A DNA stretch of 64,000 nt from Porcisia hertigi (Eukaryota > Euglenozoa > Kinetoplastea > Trypanosomatida > Trypanosomatidae): the NCBI RefSeq assembly GCF_017918235.1, contig NC_090595.1:1273001-1337000 (forward strand). The letters are read 5' to 3'. The notes beneath the pieces are model-generated. The model worked only from the letters and a program-made list of their open reading frames with translations. It did not search any database and was not told the origin of the DNA. Shown here piece after piece: positions 17,675 through 27,137 of the stretch. Positions within the stretch are counted from its first letter, which is position 1, and every line of letters begins with the position of its first letter. Made by a program: the position numbers and the translations under genes.

Positions 17675-18320
17675 ATGGAGCACAAAGGCTATTTGGGGGT
17701 GGGTGGGGTGGGGACTACCTGGCGTTCATGCACGTGTGGCTAGGGTGAGAGACAGAACGAAGGGAGCGGGAGGGTTAGAGGCCAATGGCCTTTGGCCGCG
17801 GCAACGTGAGATGCCTGCACAGTTACTCTTGGTATTGGTATGAGGTTGTGCGGATTGATTTGCAAGAGTGCAAAACTGCGAGTCTATCCTGCGGTGATCT
17901 CAACTTCTCACTGGGAGAGGAGCCAACGCGGTGCGTGTTTGAATTTGCTATTCATTGCAAAGACATGGAAAAGGCAATGTAAACATTGCAGCATGTACTT
18001 CGTCTTGCCCCCCCCTCCTTTCGTACATCGTACCTCAATCAACACACACTTTCCCCTTCCCCAAAGCGGGATCATCTGTAGCGAGTAGATCAGAAAGGAG
18101 GAAAGGAAAAAAAAAATACACACAAAATGAAGCAATCACGTTATGTACATCAGATTCGATGTGATTCTCCCTCTACCCCCCTCACTTGAGCGAGCGATGT
18201 GTTCTTGACGTCGCTACCCGGCACGCATACACCTCACTAGCGCGCTGATGTCTGGGCGCGATGGCACTGCTCAGGACGGGGAATATGACTAGCGGGGACA
18301 TTGTACAGCATCGTCTCCCC
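17675..18320. other. Spacer between thioredoxin-like repeat gene and LipB
   Basis: No coding sequence is supported. It is of ordinary composition, with a short C-run at 18008-18015 and an A-run at 18107-18116. Confidence 0.6.
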
Positions 18321-20984
18321 CTAAAGCACATCCGCGGGCTCGGGTGTGGGGCCTTCAGTACGCTTACCGTCGCCGAGCTCTTCGTCCTCGGACATGCCCT
18401 CGGCGGCTTGTGTGTCGTCGTCGTGCTTCCTGTCTAGCCGTTTCTCATCCTCGACGAGGCGTGCGGTGTAACCGGAAAGAAAAGCCTGGAACTCATCGTC
18501 GCAGACGTTCTCGACGAAGTGCGCGGTGACGGCGCCGGCACTCTGCTCAGTTACTCGCATCTGTGCGTACCACTGACTTAGTACCACCGTCTCCTCACTT
18601 GCATCGGTGGTGGCGAGCTCAATCACCTTGGGAAGTCCAATGATGCGCAGGACAAACTGCTCGTTCTGCGACACAGCGGTCCTGAGTGGCGTCAGCGCAT
18701 TCAGAATGAAGACGTCGTCCACGGCGAGCTCCTCGAAGGCGGCCGCTGCAGTCTCAGGAACACAGTAGCAGAAGCACTCTTCTGGGTACGCGTCGGAGGC
18801 ACTCAGTGTAAGGGCGGTGAAGGCGATCGGCTGATGGTGCTTGAGAATGGTGCCATCCGACAATTCCCCCAGAAACGTTTCGCACTGCGGCACCAGGCCC
18901 CTGCCCTCAACTGGGTCGCAGGACATGAGGATCAGTGACAGTTTGCCGTACGACAGACTCTCCGAACCCACTTTTTGATCTGCCGCGATGCACATCATAT
19001 TGATGTCGGTGAACGACACCCCTTGCGCTGCCAGGTACTCCGCCAGAGTTGGAAGGTCTGCCGCCCCCGACAAAGCTTCCTGCACCAACGCTACGTTATT
19101 CGTCAGGTCCACCATCAGCGCCGTGCTTTCTGGATAGTGAAGTGGAAGCGCCGCCACCATGTTCCACATGCGCATTTCCTCTTCTGTCACTGTTACCCAG
19201 CGATTTGTGAAGATTTGATTTTCGACTGACTCTTCTTGGCCTACGGTGTCAGCCGGTGGCGCAGATGACTCCGCTTCGTCAAACTTTCCGTCGCTGTTGC
19301 CCCCTGGTTCCGTTGTATTCATCGGCGGCGGCGGTGGCAAGGACGGCGTATAGGCATCTTCCGGCAACTTTTTGTGCTGGCTGTGGCTTTCGGCCATACC
19401 AGGCGATGTCTCCATGTCGTCCTTTCTGTAAGGCTCATCAGCCGGCGTTCCCGAATCTTCCTCCACACCCCTTACGTCGTGCCCCTGTCCAGGTAGGCTT
19501 GGTGACGACACAGGGGACTCTACAGCTGCTGGGGCCTGTGCTTCTCCCGGGTTCGCCTCTGCAGACTCGTCATTCTCATGGGTGTCTGTGCCTGCTTCAC
19601 CCGCCCCCGCCTCCGCCGCATCGACGGTGGGCGGCTGGACAACAGACCCTTCGTCAGCAACTTTCTCCTCAGGTTTTCCTGTCTGCTGCTCACCTTCCTC
19701 TGTCTGGGGTTCGCCCTCCTCTGTCTGGGGTTCGCCTTCCTCTGTCTGGTGCTCACCTTCCTCTGTCTGGGGTTCGCCTTCCTCTGTCTGGTGCTCGCCC
19801 TCCTCTGTCTGGGGTTCGCCTTCCTCTGTCTGGTGCTCACCTTCCTCTGTCTGGTGCTCGCCTTCCTCTGTCTGGTGCTCGCCCTCCTCTGTCTGGGGTT
19901 CGCCTTCCTCTGTCTGGTGCTCACCCTCCTCTGTCTGGGGTTCGCCTTCCTCTGTCTGGGGTTCGCCTTCCTCTGTCTGGTGCTCACCTTCCTCTGTCTG
20001 GTGCTCACCTTCCTCTGTCTGAGGTTCGCCCTCCTCTGTCTGGTGCTCACCTTCCTCTGTCTGAGGTTCGCCCTCCCCTGTCTGGTGCTCGCCTTCCTCT
20101 GTCTGGTGCTCACCTTCCTCTGTCTGGTGCTCGCCTTCCTCTGTCTGGTGCTCGCCTTCCTCTGTCTGGTGCTCACCTTCCTCTGTCTGAGGTTCGCCCT
20201 CCTCTGTCTGCGGGGGTGCGGCTTCTGCCTTTCTGATCGACGTCAGTTTTCCTGCGACGACCGTCGAAATCGCATCTTGCACCGTTTTTCTATCGCCGAC
20301 AAAGGACTGCAGGTTCGCCGCCGTCACCGTGGTTCCACTGACACCCCCCTGCACCTCTGCCGTAACGTCGATGAAGTCCTGCTCTGACAACTGAGACGCT
20401 GAGTCGCCGAGTAGCCCTTGCACCGCGCGTACAAAGTCGTTCACGGACACTTCGCTTTCCAAGGGTGAGAAATACAAATTCCAAAAGTTCAGTGCATCAT
20501 CGTTGGTGATGTACTCAGAGGCAGCATTTTGCGGCTTGCACAAGTCATAGACGATACGGCATATTTTTGGCGTATCGATGCCCTCTAGTTTGGTTCGCAT
20601 CTTGCCTTCCTTGTAGAAGGCGAAGAACGGTTTTGAGTGATTTTGACGTCCCTTCAGCATCTCTGTCCAGAAGCTGGCGAGGGTGTCCTTCGAGAATACC
20701 ATCCCCTTGTGCTGGGGACGATGGGCTTTCGCCTCATCTAAATTATTGAGACTCTCCAGTACTGCGTTGCACTCCACTGAGAAGAACCTCAGATGAATCA
20801 CGTCTCCGGCGTCGGTAAAGAGACGGCGGAAGGTGTCACTCAGCGCTTTGCAGTGGCCCCACTCCGCGTTATACACATCCAGAACCGCCACACCGTGCTG
20901 GGCTTCTGAGATCTGTAGCTCACCCTCCAGCTGTGCCGCTGTGGTGATGTTCTTCACTACATCCCTGTTTGCTTGCGACTGCAT
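18321..20984 (-). CDS. Thioredoxin-like protein with a 25-copy heptapeptide array
   Basis: An 887-residue protein. Residues about 30-150 form a thioredoxin-like domain (VAVLDVYNAEWGHCKALSDTFRRL ... KPFFAFYKEGKMRTKLEGID) most like the thioredoxin domains of NME8/NME9 and axonemal dynein light chains LC3/LC5. The usual WCGPC is EWGHC, so the nucleophilic first cysteine is lost and redox activity is unlikely. Residues 259-433 are 25 tandem heptads of the form QTEEGE(H/P). An acidic, proline-rich linker follows and then a C-terminal globular region (from about 585) that I do not recognise, with two short NDPK-like resemblances too weak to claim. By family a flagellar/axonemal role is likely, but this is inference. 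Start ATG 20982-20984; stop at 18321. Confidence 0.75.
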   Translation of the reverse strand: MQSQANRDVVKNITTAAQLEGELQISEAQHGVAVLDVYNAEWGHCKALSDTFRRLFTDAGDVIHLRFFSVECNAVLESLNNLDEAKAHRPQHKGMVFSKDTLASFWTEMLKGRQNHSKPFFAFYKEGKMRTKLEGIDTPKICRIVYDLCKPQNAASEYITNDDALNFWNLYFSPLESEVSVNDFVRAVQGLLGDSASQLSEQDFIDVTAEVQGGVSGTTVTAANLQSFVGDRKTVQDAISTVVAGKLTSIRKAEAAPPQTEEGEPQTEEGEHQTEEGEHQTEEGEHQTEEGEHQTEEGEHQTGEGEPQTEEGEHQTEEGEPQTEEGEHQTEEGEHQTEEGEPQTEEGEPQTEEGEHQTEEGEPQTEEGEHQTEEGEHQTEEGEHQTEEGEPQTEEGEHQTEEGEPQTEEGEHQTEEGEPQTEEGEPQTEEGEQQTGKPEEKVADEGSVVQPPTVDAAEAGAGEAGTDTHENDESAEANPGEAQAPAAVESPVSSPSLPGQGHDVRGVEEDSGTPADEPYRKDDMETSPGMAESHSQHKKLPEDAYTPSLPPPPPMNTTEPGGNSDGKFDEAESSAPPADTVGQEESVENQIFTNRWVTVTEEEMRMWNMVAALPLHYPESTALMVDLTNNVALVQEALSGAADLPTLAEYLAAQGVSFTDINMMCIAADQKVGSESLSYGKLSLILMSCDPVEGRGLVPQCETFLGELSDGTILKHHQPIAFTALTLSASDAYPEECFCYCVPETAAAAFEELAVDDVFILNALTPLRTAVSQNEQFVLRIIGLPKVIELATTDASEETVVLSQWYAQMRVTEQSAGAVTAHFVENVCDDEFQAFLSGYTARLVEDEKRLDRKHDDDTQAAEGMSEDEELGDGKRTEGPTPEPADVL
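19686..20210 (-). repeat. Tandem array of 25 units of 21 bp inside a coding sequence
   Basis: Twenty-five uninterrupted 21-bp units encode QTEEGE plus a variable seventh residue: His in 14 units, Pro in 10, Gln in the last. One unit has QTGEGE. Units differ mainly at the seventh codon and at synonymous sites, which points to slippage or unequal crossing-over with ongoing homogenisation. The array is highly acidic (three glutamates per unit). Confidence 0.95.
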
Positions 20985-21715
20985 TTTTCCCTGTGGTGCG
21001 CGTTAGCGGGGATTCCTTACAGTTTGGCTGTGTGGTTGGAAAAAAACGGGTCTGCTATCCGTGGGTGCAATAATCAAAGCATGAGACGCGCAGAGACCAG
21101 GACTGGTAAGAGACAAGTAAGGACAAAGAGAGAATGTCGGAGCTGGGGGAACAAGGGGGCGCGCAGGGGAGAGAGAGCTCCAGGAGGCGGCGGGTGGTGG
21201 GGTGGTGGTGGTGAGGACTAATAAAAATAAAAAATCTTGTTTTTTTTTGACCTCTTGTCAACGGTGCCTTGGCTGGTGATGGGACACACTATTTACCAGG
21301 CAGGTGACTCCCTCCCTCCCCTCCCCTCCCCTCCCCTCAAATGAGCAGAGGCACTAGCAGCAGTGTGGGGGAGAGCCAGAAAGGGTGATTGCGTCGCACA
21401 CCGTTGCTAGGTGAGGTACCACTGAATATCAGCGCGAAGAGGGGGTTGCAATGCTTCATCCTTTTTTTTTGGTACGGTCCAGGACGAGACACCGGCCACG
21501 CTTCAACACTATCGCTTTGTTGATTATCTGTCCGTTGCAGTGTGTGTCACAGAGACGGATGAGAGAGAGACAATCAAGCTCGAGCGTGAGTGGCGTACTT
21601 GCTGAAGTGCGAGTGATGTGCCCTGATAAACAAAAATAAACGTAGTCACTAGAAAAGCAGGAACACAAGAAAAAGCACGCAGCCCCGTTTTACTCTTACC
21701 TGCTGCGCGGAGAAG

Positions 21716-21741
21716 GGTGGTGGTGGTGGTGGTGGTGGTGG
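21716..21741. repeat. GGT trinucleotide repeat
   Basis: About eight consecutive TGG units on the plus strand, in a spacer. Similar GGT runs recur in other spacers of the window. Confidence 0.9.
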
Positions 21742-22509
21742 CGGTCATCATGAAAAGGAACGATATCATTTCATGAATGGAACCCATGCGCTTCCTTCGC
21801 TGAGAGAAAAAAAATAGGAGAATGAAGATGGTGTCGAAGAGAGGTTTCGGGCGGCACCCGGGACGAAGGCAACGCAGACAAACAGAAACGCGTGTGTGTG
21901 TGCGTTTAAGTAATCCAGAAGTGGGCAGAGGTAAAAAATTTCTCTCCGCCTCCGTCCCCTCTCCCCTGGAGACCATGTGAGGCTTACGTGACGCCCGTCA
22001 GTCGCTTGCCGCAGCGAGCTGGGATGGGTGGAAGAGTTCCCACCTCGCTAGAGTTGCAAGCAGACGACAGGGTCAGCGCGGCGTGCTAGCGAGGGAGCGC
22101 TGTCGAGCTTGTGAAGTGCCTGTTAGCGGTTTGGAGGGGGCGTGCATGGTAAAGACCACGTCGCTCGGAAGGTGCGACTCATGTGAGGCAATCGCGAAGT
22201 TTTGATGGGCTGGATCGCCTCCCTCATTATCCACAAATGGGGAGAGGGGAGTAGCGTGACGATGGAACAGGCGCGAGGGCTCGAGCAACGGGATTGACGG
22301 CTTCGCAACCCCCTGCGTAGTGGTGTGTAGTGAGGTGGCTCTTCTTCAAGCACATCTCCGTTGAGCGGCTCTTCGGTGGAGGCCTATACTGTCGAGACCG
22401 ATACGTTGCAACTATGATATATACAATTCTCTGACCCGGTTGTTGTGTACCACAGTGCTTCCAGTTCACTTAATCGCAACTGTAGCGCAGTAACTGAGAT
22501 AATGTCATC

Positions 22510-23068
22510 TTGAATGACCTCCATGGGGTCAAGGCCCCGAGAATACCACCGCGCCTGCGGTTCCTCGGCGTGGTGTGGGGCGGATCAAAGAGAGGTGTCC
22601 CTGCTGTGACGCAATGCGTAGTTCACTCCAGGTTCTGCAGAAGCATTGCCGATCCCTTCGCCAGGATCGACCCCCGGTGGCAGACGGGGTTTTGTAGCTG
22701 TCCATTCTGTGGCGACTCCTTTTCCCTCTGAAAAAAACGCAGGGGAAACCACGTGACGTGGTGTGCCCTCGATCCCGATCGGTGCACGCACCAAGGGTAT
22801 CACATCCTGTGCGCCGTTCTCTTCTTTCTTCTGGAGCGGCAAGCACGACTCTCAAGCTCATTGCAGGGCCCGGTGAGTCTGTCAGTCACATGCTGGTGTG
22901 TCCTGTTCTCACTGAATGCCGGAGATGCTTCGCCATCACGCCAGATTCGCTCAAGGGCGATGACCTCTGGCCTTTCCTGCACTTGAATCAACTTATCCCA
23001 TTTGTAGAGGCAGCCCTGGCCCTTGTCTTATTGCGGTGGTCCAAACGCGAGGGAAGAATAAAAAAAGC
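22510..23068 (+). mobile_element. Probable degenerate non-LTR retroposon remnant (ingi/DIRE/SIDER-like)
   Basis: The plus strand, opposite to the genes, holds non-repetitive sequence whose reading frames contain pieces typical of the C-terminal end of a LINE protein: GFCSCPFCGDSF (paired cysteines, about 22690-22728), and GESVSHMLVCPVLTECRR (about 22875-22925), the form of the H..L..CP..R motif, followed by a hydrophobic stretch LIPFVEAALALVLLRW. The pieces lie in different frames with stops between, as in a dead copy. An A-rich run ends it at 23054-23067. Size (about 0.55 kb) and place in a presumed 3' UTR fit Leishmania SIDERs. I could not match the 79-bp signature of these elements from memory, so the family call is tentative. 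Confidence 0.4.
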
Positions 23069-24654
23069 CTCCATGGGGGCAAATACACCGCAACCGTGTG
23101 ACACACAGACGCACGCCTACATGCACGTCGTTCAGAGCAACACAGTGGCTGTCTTTTTGACAGGCAACAGATGTGTCCAGTGCTCTGAGGAGGGGATCGG
23201 GGGGGGAGGAGGGTAGCCGTACAAACAACCCACACCAAAAAACACAGTTATGGCGACATCACAACAAACTCGAGGGTCAGAGACAGCGCGGGGGGGGGGG
23301 GGGGGGAGAGCGACGCAGGCGGGGCGTACGAGGGAGAAGAGGGATAGGTGAAGGCCGAGGGAAGGAGAGGTAGACGTGTGCGAGGGGAGGGGGTGCCTTC
23401 TTTTTTCCCTCCCCGGCTTCTTTTGGCGACCGAGGTGGTGTCACAGTAGCGAACAACTACATTCACTGACACTCTCGTTGTGTTTTGTCTTTGGCGTTCC
23501 CTGGGCGTACACGGAGGCATAGAACATCGCGCTACATGATGCTTACTGACGTGCGTGTGTCTCGGCGACACAGATCACGCCGCACACTCTTCATGAGGCC
23601 CACCCTCGTTGCGCGCGCACAGGAACGAGAGAGCAGCGACTGCGGCGGGGAGGGGGACACAGATGTCTTGTTGCCGTGTTAAGGGGCACATATTGCACAC
23701 TTCTTGTTTCCCGTTCGCGTCATCAGAAAGGCGCCACGGTCACTACCACCACCATCCATTCAACTGAGGAAACCAAACACACGTCGCTTGCACCCCCCCC
23801 CCCCCCCACACACACTTCCCTACAAAAGAGCATTGGAAGTTCACTGCACAACACTAGCGTTATCGGACATCACACACCAACTCAGGGAGGGGGGGGGAGG
23901 AGGGGGAAGCTGTAGAAGGGGATGGGAGTGACCAAAAAAAAAAACAGGCGGTGAGACCGCAGGAGACGAGGAGGGGAAAAAGAGAAAAAATACGCTAATC
24001 GCAGTCCCCTGACGTGTGCAAGTGCACAAAGGTTACACTGATGCGGCATCGTATGTTTTCAAGACGTACCCCCCTCCCCCCATCTGCAGTCACCCTACCC
24101 CACCCTCTGCACCTCCATACGCTCACGACAAGAAGACAATGAAGGTGGCGAAACCCGCACCCGCACACACTCACCTGGATGCAAGCCGCTAAATCGATAT
24201 GGTAGAGGGAAAGCGATAAAATGAGAGGGAGGAGACCAGGCGTGCGGTGGGAGAAGAACGTAAAGGAGGTGGGCATCGGAGATGATGCGGAGAAACCCAG
24301 TTCATGTTGCCACGTCACACCATTCAAGGAGAGTAAAGCTTCAAAAAAAGCTCTCTCTTTGATGATCCTACTTGCGTGTGGGTGTCATGTTCTTTTGGCA
24401 GTTCTCCCTGTTCTATCCTAGCCAACAACAACAAAAGGCTTGCACCTGACTCACGTTCGACAGGCAGGTGTGCATCCCCCCTTTCCAAACTATTCGCCTA
24501 TTCCCCGCCCTCATACTTGTCATCATTTGGTTATTCTTTTCACTGAGGTGAAAGTCACCTGCACTTAACCCCTCCCCCTCTCCCCCTCCCCCTCACTTCT
24601 TGTACCTCTCTTGCGTGATTCGCTCATTACAGCTTCCCCCCCTCCCTCTCCCCA

Positions 24655-25305
24655 TTACATCGGCACCTGCGGGTTGAAGAGGTGGAAGCGAACTGTTGGC
24701 AGTTGCTCCTCGAAGCAGGTCTTGGTGCGGTACGACAGCGTGTTGTTGCATACAACGCGACCGTCGGTCGACCTCACCACTACGCCACCCCACACCTCAG
24801 CCGGGTTGAGGTGGGATTTGCCGGTTTGAATGGAGATGGTGGTGTTGACCTTCTTCTTATACCACTGCTCCAGCGCAGGAATTTCTCGTGTGACCTCAGA
24901 CTCGTCCTCCTCGCGGCACTCTATGACCGCGTCTGTTCGGATTGACAGGAGCGCCTGATGGATGAGGCTCACCAGCATCGGTTTGTACTGGGACGGGTTG
25001 GCGACCTTGGCCAGAATCTTCTGGCGCGCTTTCTCGTGCAGCTGCTCCATGGTCTTCGCCCGCTCCTCCATGACACGCATGCGCTGTACCTTCGAGTAGT
25101 TGGCATGAGCTACGCGACGGTCCACGTCAACCTGCTTGCGCTTCTTCTCCGCCATGGCGCGGATCTTGGTTTTCTCCGCTTCCACTAGGCGCATCTTTTC
25201 CACATCGTACTCCTCTTGCCCCGCCGCATCGAGTTCGTCAGCCTTCTCTTGAGCCTCGCGCTCAATGAAGTCGATCATCGACTGAATCTGACGTGCCTCG
25301 CTCAT
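24655..25305 (-). CDS. VMA4: V-type proton ATPase subunit E
   Basis: A 216-residue V-ATPase E subunit. The long N-terminal helix (MSEARQIQSMIDFIEREAQEKADELDAAGQEEYDVEK) forms the coiled-coil peripheral stalk with subunit G, and QMRVMEERAKTMEQLHEKARQKI and the C-terminal head with YKKKVN...VWGGVVVRSTDGRVVCNNTLSYR are family signatures (usually GGVxxxxxxGkixxxNTLexRL). Subunit E belongs to the V1 sector and couples the catalytic head to the membrane part; the pump acidifies acidocalcisomes and the endolysosomal system. Length is normal. Start ATG 25303-25305. It is preceded by a 3.7 kb downstream spacer that may be mostly its 3' UTR. Confidence 0.95.
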   Translation of the reverse strand: MSEARQIQSMIDFIEREAQEKADELDAAGQEEYDVEKMRLVEAEKTKIRAMAEKKRKQVDVDRRVAHANYSKVQRMRVMEERAKTMEQLHEKARQKILAKVANPSQYKPMLVSLIHQALLSIRTDAVIECREEDESEVTREIPALEQWYKKKVNTTISIQTGKSHLNPAEVWGGVVVRSTDGRVVCNNTLSYRTKTCFEEQLPTVRFHLFNPQVPM

Positions 25306-26075
25306 GGTTGCGGATTAGACAGACGGACGTTGGAGGGTATGGATGAGATGAAGACAGAGGTACAGTCCGGAGGGAAGGGGGAGGAGAAGAGTGCACGGCC
25401 TCAACGGGGGCCAGGCTAGCTCTGTTCCAAAAAAAAAACAAGAGTGGGGGGTCACCGATGGAGGAGTAGAAGAGGCGTCCAATGGCGCAAACCACGGGAT
25501 ATGTGTAGCTGCGAGTCTGTGTAAGGAGGATTGATGTGCTTAGGCAAACGTTTGCGATGTAGCTGTGAAGATATACACGCGTGTGTGTGTGTGTGTGTGG
25601 GTGGGTGGGTGCATGGGCAAGGGAAAGAGATGAGTGAAGCAACAACATAAGCACAGAGGAAACACGCGGAATGGTCGAGTGAGGTGGGAGGGGAGGGGGC
25701 ATCTGTCTGTGCGACTGGCGTTAAAAGAACGATCGAGAATGACACCCGTCAAGACGGGATCGGGGTAGTGGGGGCCCGTCATGTGTTCAGGGAGCTTCAT
25801 GGCATGTCCGAAGAGTTACATCAACAGGGAAGCGAGGGCGGGTGCTGCGTTCTCTCCATTGCACAACGGTCGAATCTCTTTGTCTTGCGCGTATCAGCGT
25901 GAAGTCATCAACAGAAGGCCCAAACGAGCCTACGAATTGCGTCCGAACCAAATCTACACGCTTACAAGCACTGACACACACACACACACACACACACACT
26001 CCTCCTCCTCTCTCTCTTGAAAGGGCGGAAGGCCTCATGCGTGCGCGCAGGCATAGCAAGAGCGGCGCGGCTTCA
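25306..26075. other. Spacer between four-TM gene and V-ATPase E
   Basis: No coding sequence is supported. It holds a GT repeat running into GGGT units at 25580-25612 and a CA repeat at 25973-25999 followed by CTC units. These are purine- and CA-rich on the plus strand as in other spacers. Confidence 0.65.
25973..25999. repeat. CA dinucleotide repeat
   Basis: About thirteen CA units on the plus strand, immediately 3' of the four-TM gene. Comparable runs lie at 10988-11009, 31199-31222, 43464-43489 and 50792-50817, all in spacers; GT runs at 8246-8278, 25580-25599, 34529-34552 and 61244-61267. Confidence 0.9.
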
Positions 26076-26438
26076 TCAGACCACCATTACTGCTGAGGTT
26101 GCCACCGACTGGCGGTACTGCGCCCATGCCATCATGATTAGAAGCGGCGCGGTGACTGGTAGAACATGGCTGCGCCATAGTCGGAAGCGCATACTGTGCA
26201 TTGACATCAACATCGCATAAAAGGCCCACCCGATGAACACCGTCAGCAGGCTGCCCGATGGGACTGTGCGGAAAGGCGCTATGGCGGCACCGCAGGTGGC
26301 GCCAAATATGAGGAGGTAGTTGTGAAACGTCGTGAACCAGCGAATTCCCTCCCCACAGGAAAAGAAAACGAAGAAACACATGCACCAGCTACTCACCGCG
26401 TACACCCAGAAGAGGGCCTCGAGAAATGCAAAGAGCAT
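26076..26438 (-). CDS. Hypothetical four-TM membrane protein, 120 residues
   Basis: Unrecognised. From ATG 26436-26438 the protein has about four hydrophobic segments: 2-28 (LFAFLEALFWVYAVSSWCMC...), 38-53 (YLLIFGATCGAAIAPF), 60-78 (GSLLTVFIGWAFYAMLMSM) and 87-105 (VLPVTAPLLIMMAWAQY). Basic residues cluster between segments three and four (HSMRFRLWRSH). The open frame begins 39 codons earlier with GTG, but those codons overlap a C/T-rich tract; in the minus sense this ATG is the first after a plausible acceptor AG at 26470-26471. It lies between TFB1 and V-ATPase E. Nothing in the sequence names its compartment. The hydrophobic pattern and non-repetitive composition argue for a real gene. Confidence 0.6.
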   Translation of the reverse strand: MLFAFLEALFWVYAVSSWCMCFFVFFSCGEGIRWFTTFHNYLLIFGATCGAAIAPFRTVPSGSLLTVFIGWAFYAMLMSMHSMRFRLWRSHVLPVTAPLLIMMAWAQYRQSVATSAVMVV

Positions 26439-27137
26439 CGTGCAATGCTCTGCTAATGTTCTAATGATGCTCAAAAGATCAAAGATATAAGAACCCACAT
26501 ATAAGAGGGGAGGGGAGGGGCAAGGGGGAGGGATGACCCCCCAACAATTAGACACAGGCGTGTGTGTGTGGAAAGACGAAGGGGGGGGGCACCAGATGAA
26601 GAGGCAGCGTTGAAAGACGACGATCTCTCCTTCTTTTACTCGTCGCCCCGGCGTATGCTACAAAGCGCGTCTCGCGCATCCACAACCTCGCTCCTCAAAG
26701 AGGGGCGGGGTTGGGGGTTGGGCAGCATCTGGAGTGGGGGTATATATATTTATATATTTTTGCGTCTCCCCTTCACCCACGCAGAGTATTACGTTCACGT
26801 CATCCTCCTCACTCGCACGTCCGTTGGCGAGTATGCGCCACGGACCCCATTCGCACCCGAATGTGCACACGAATATTTAAATATTTTGTGAGATATTGCT
26901 CTTCTCTCTTTCTTTCTCTCTCTGACTTCTCACGGAAAAAAAGAGAAAGCGCCGTGCTTGGGTGGTGTGTAAACCTGTCAGCGACATTACAACTGGAGGG
27001 GCACGTTTTCTGCACCATTCCAAGGACGCGAGCTGGCCACCAAACGGTACCGTCAAGGAGTGGTGGTGGTGGTGGTGGTGGAGGGGGGGGGGGGGAATGA
27101 AAGCGGGAGGTGCCATCGGCACTCACTCATCACGCTG
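26439..27137. other. Spacer between TFB1 and the four-TM gene
   Basis: No coding sequence is supported. It includes a candidate acceptor AG at 26470-26471 after a C/T tract (minus sense), a TA-rich stretch at 26741-26760, a TTTC/TC-rich plus-strand stretch at 26900-26935, and a TGG repeat at 27061-27081 running into a G-run. Confidence 0.6.

Larger units (their letters stand above)
20985..24654. other. Long spacer (3.7 kb) between V-ATPase E and thioredoxin-like genes
   Basis: No host gene is supported on either strand. It contains a GGT repeat (21716-21741), a TCCCC repeat near 21310-21335, a likely retroposon remnant (about 22510-23068), a G-run at 23290-23307, a C-run at 23791-23806 and C/T-rich plus-strand sequence at 24570-24655. 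The stretch 22000-23060 is notably free of low-complexity sequence compared with the rest of the spacer. Confidence 0.6.

Noticed and set aside
19256-20236. 326-codon plus-strand open frame
   Set aside because: It is the antisense reading of the 21-bp repeat array; composition is pure repeat and it opposes the direction of all other genes.
20985-24654. A strand-switch region (divergent or convergent) in the long spacer
   Set aside because: Genes on both sides run in the same direction, so there is no switch; an internal initiation or termination site cannot be judged from sequence alone.
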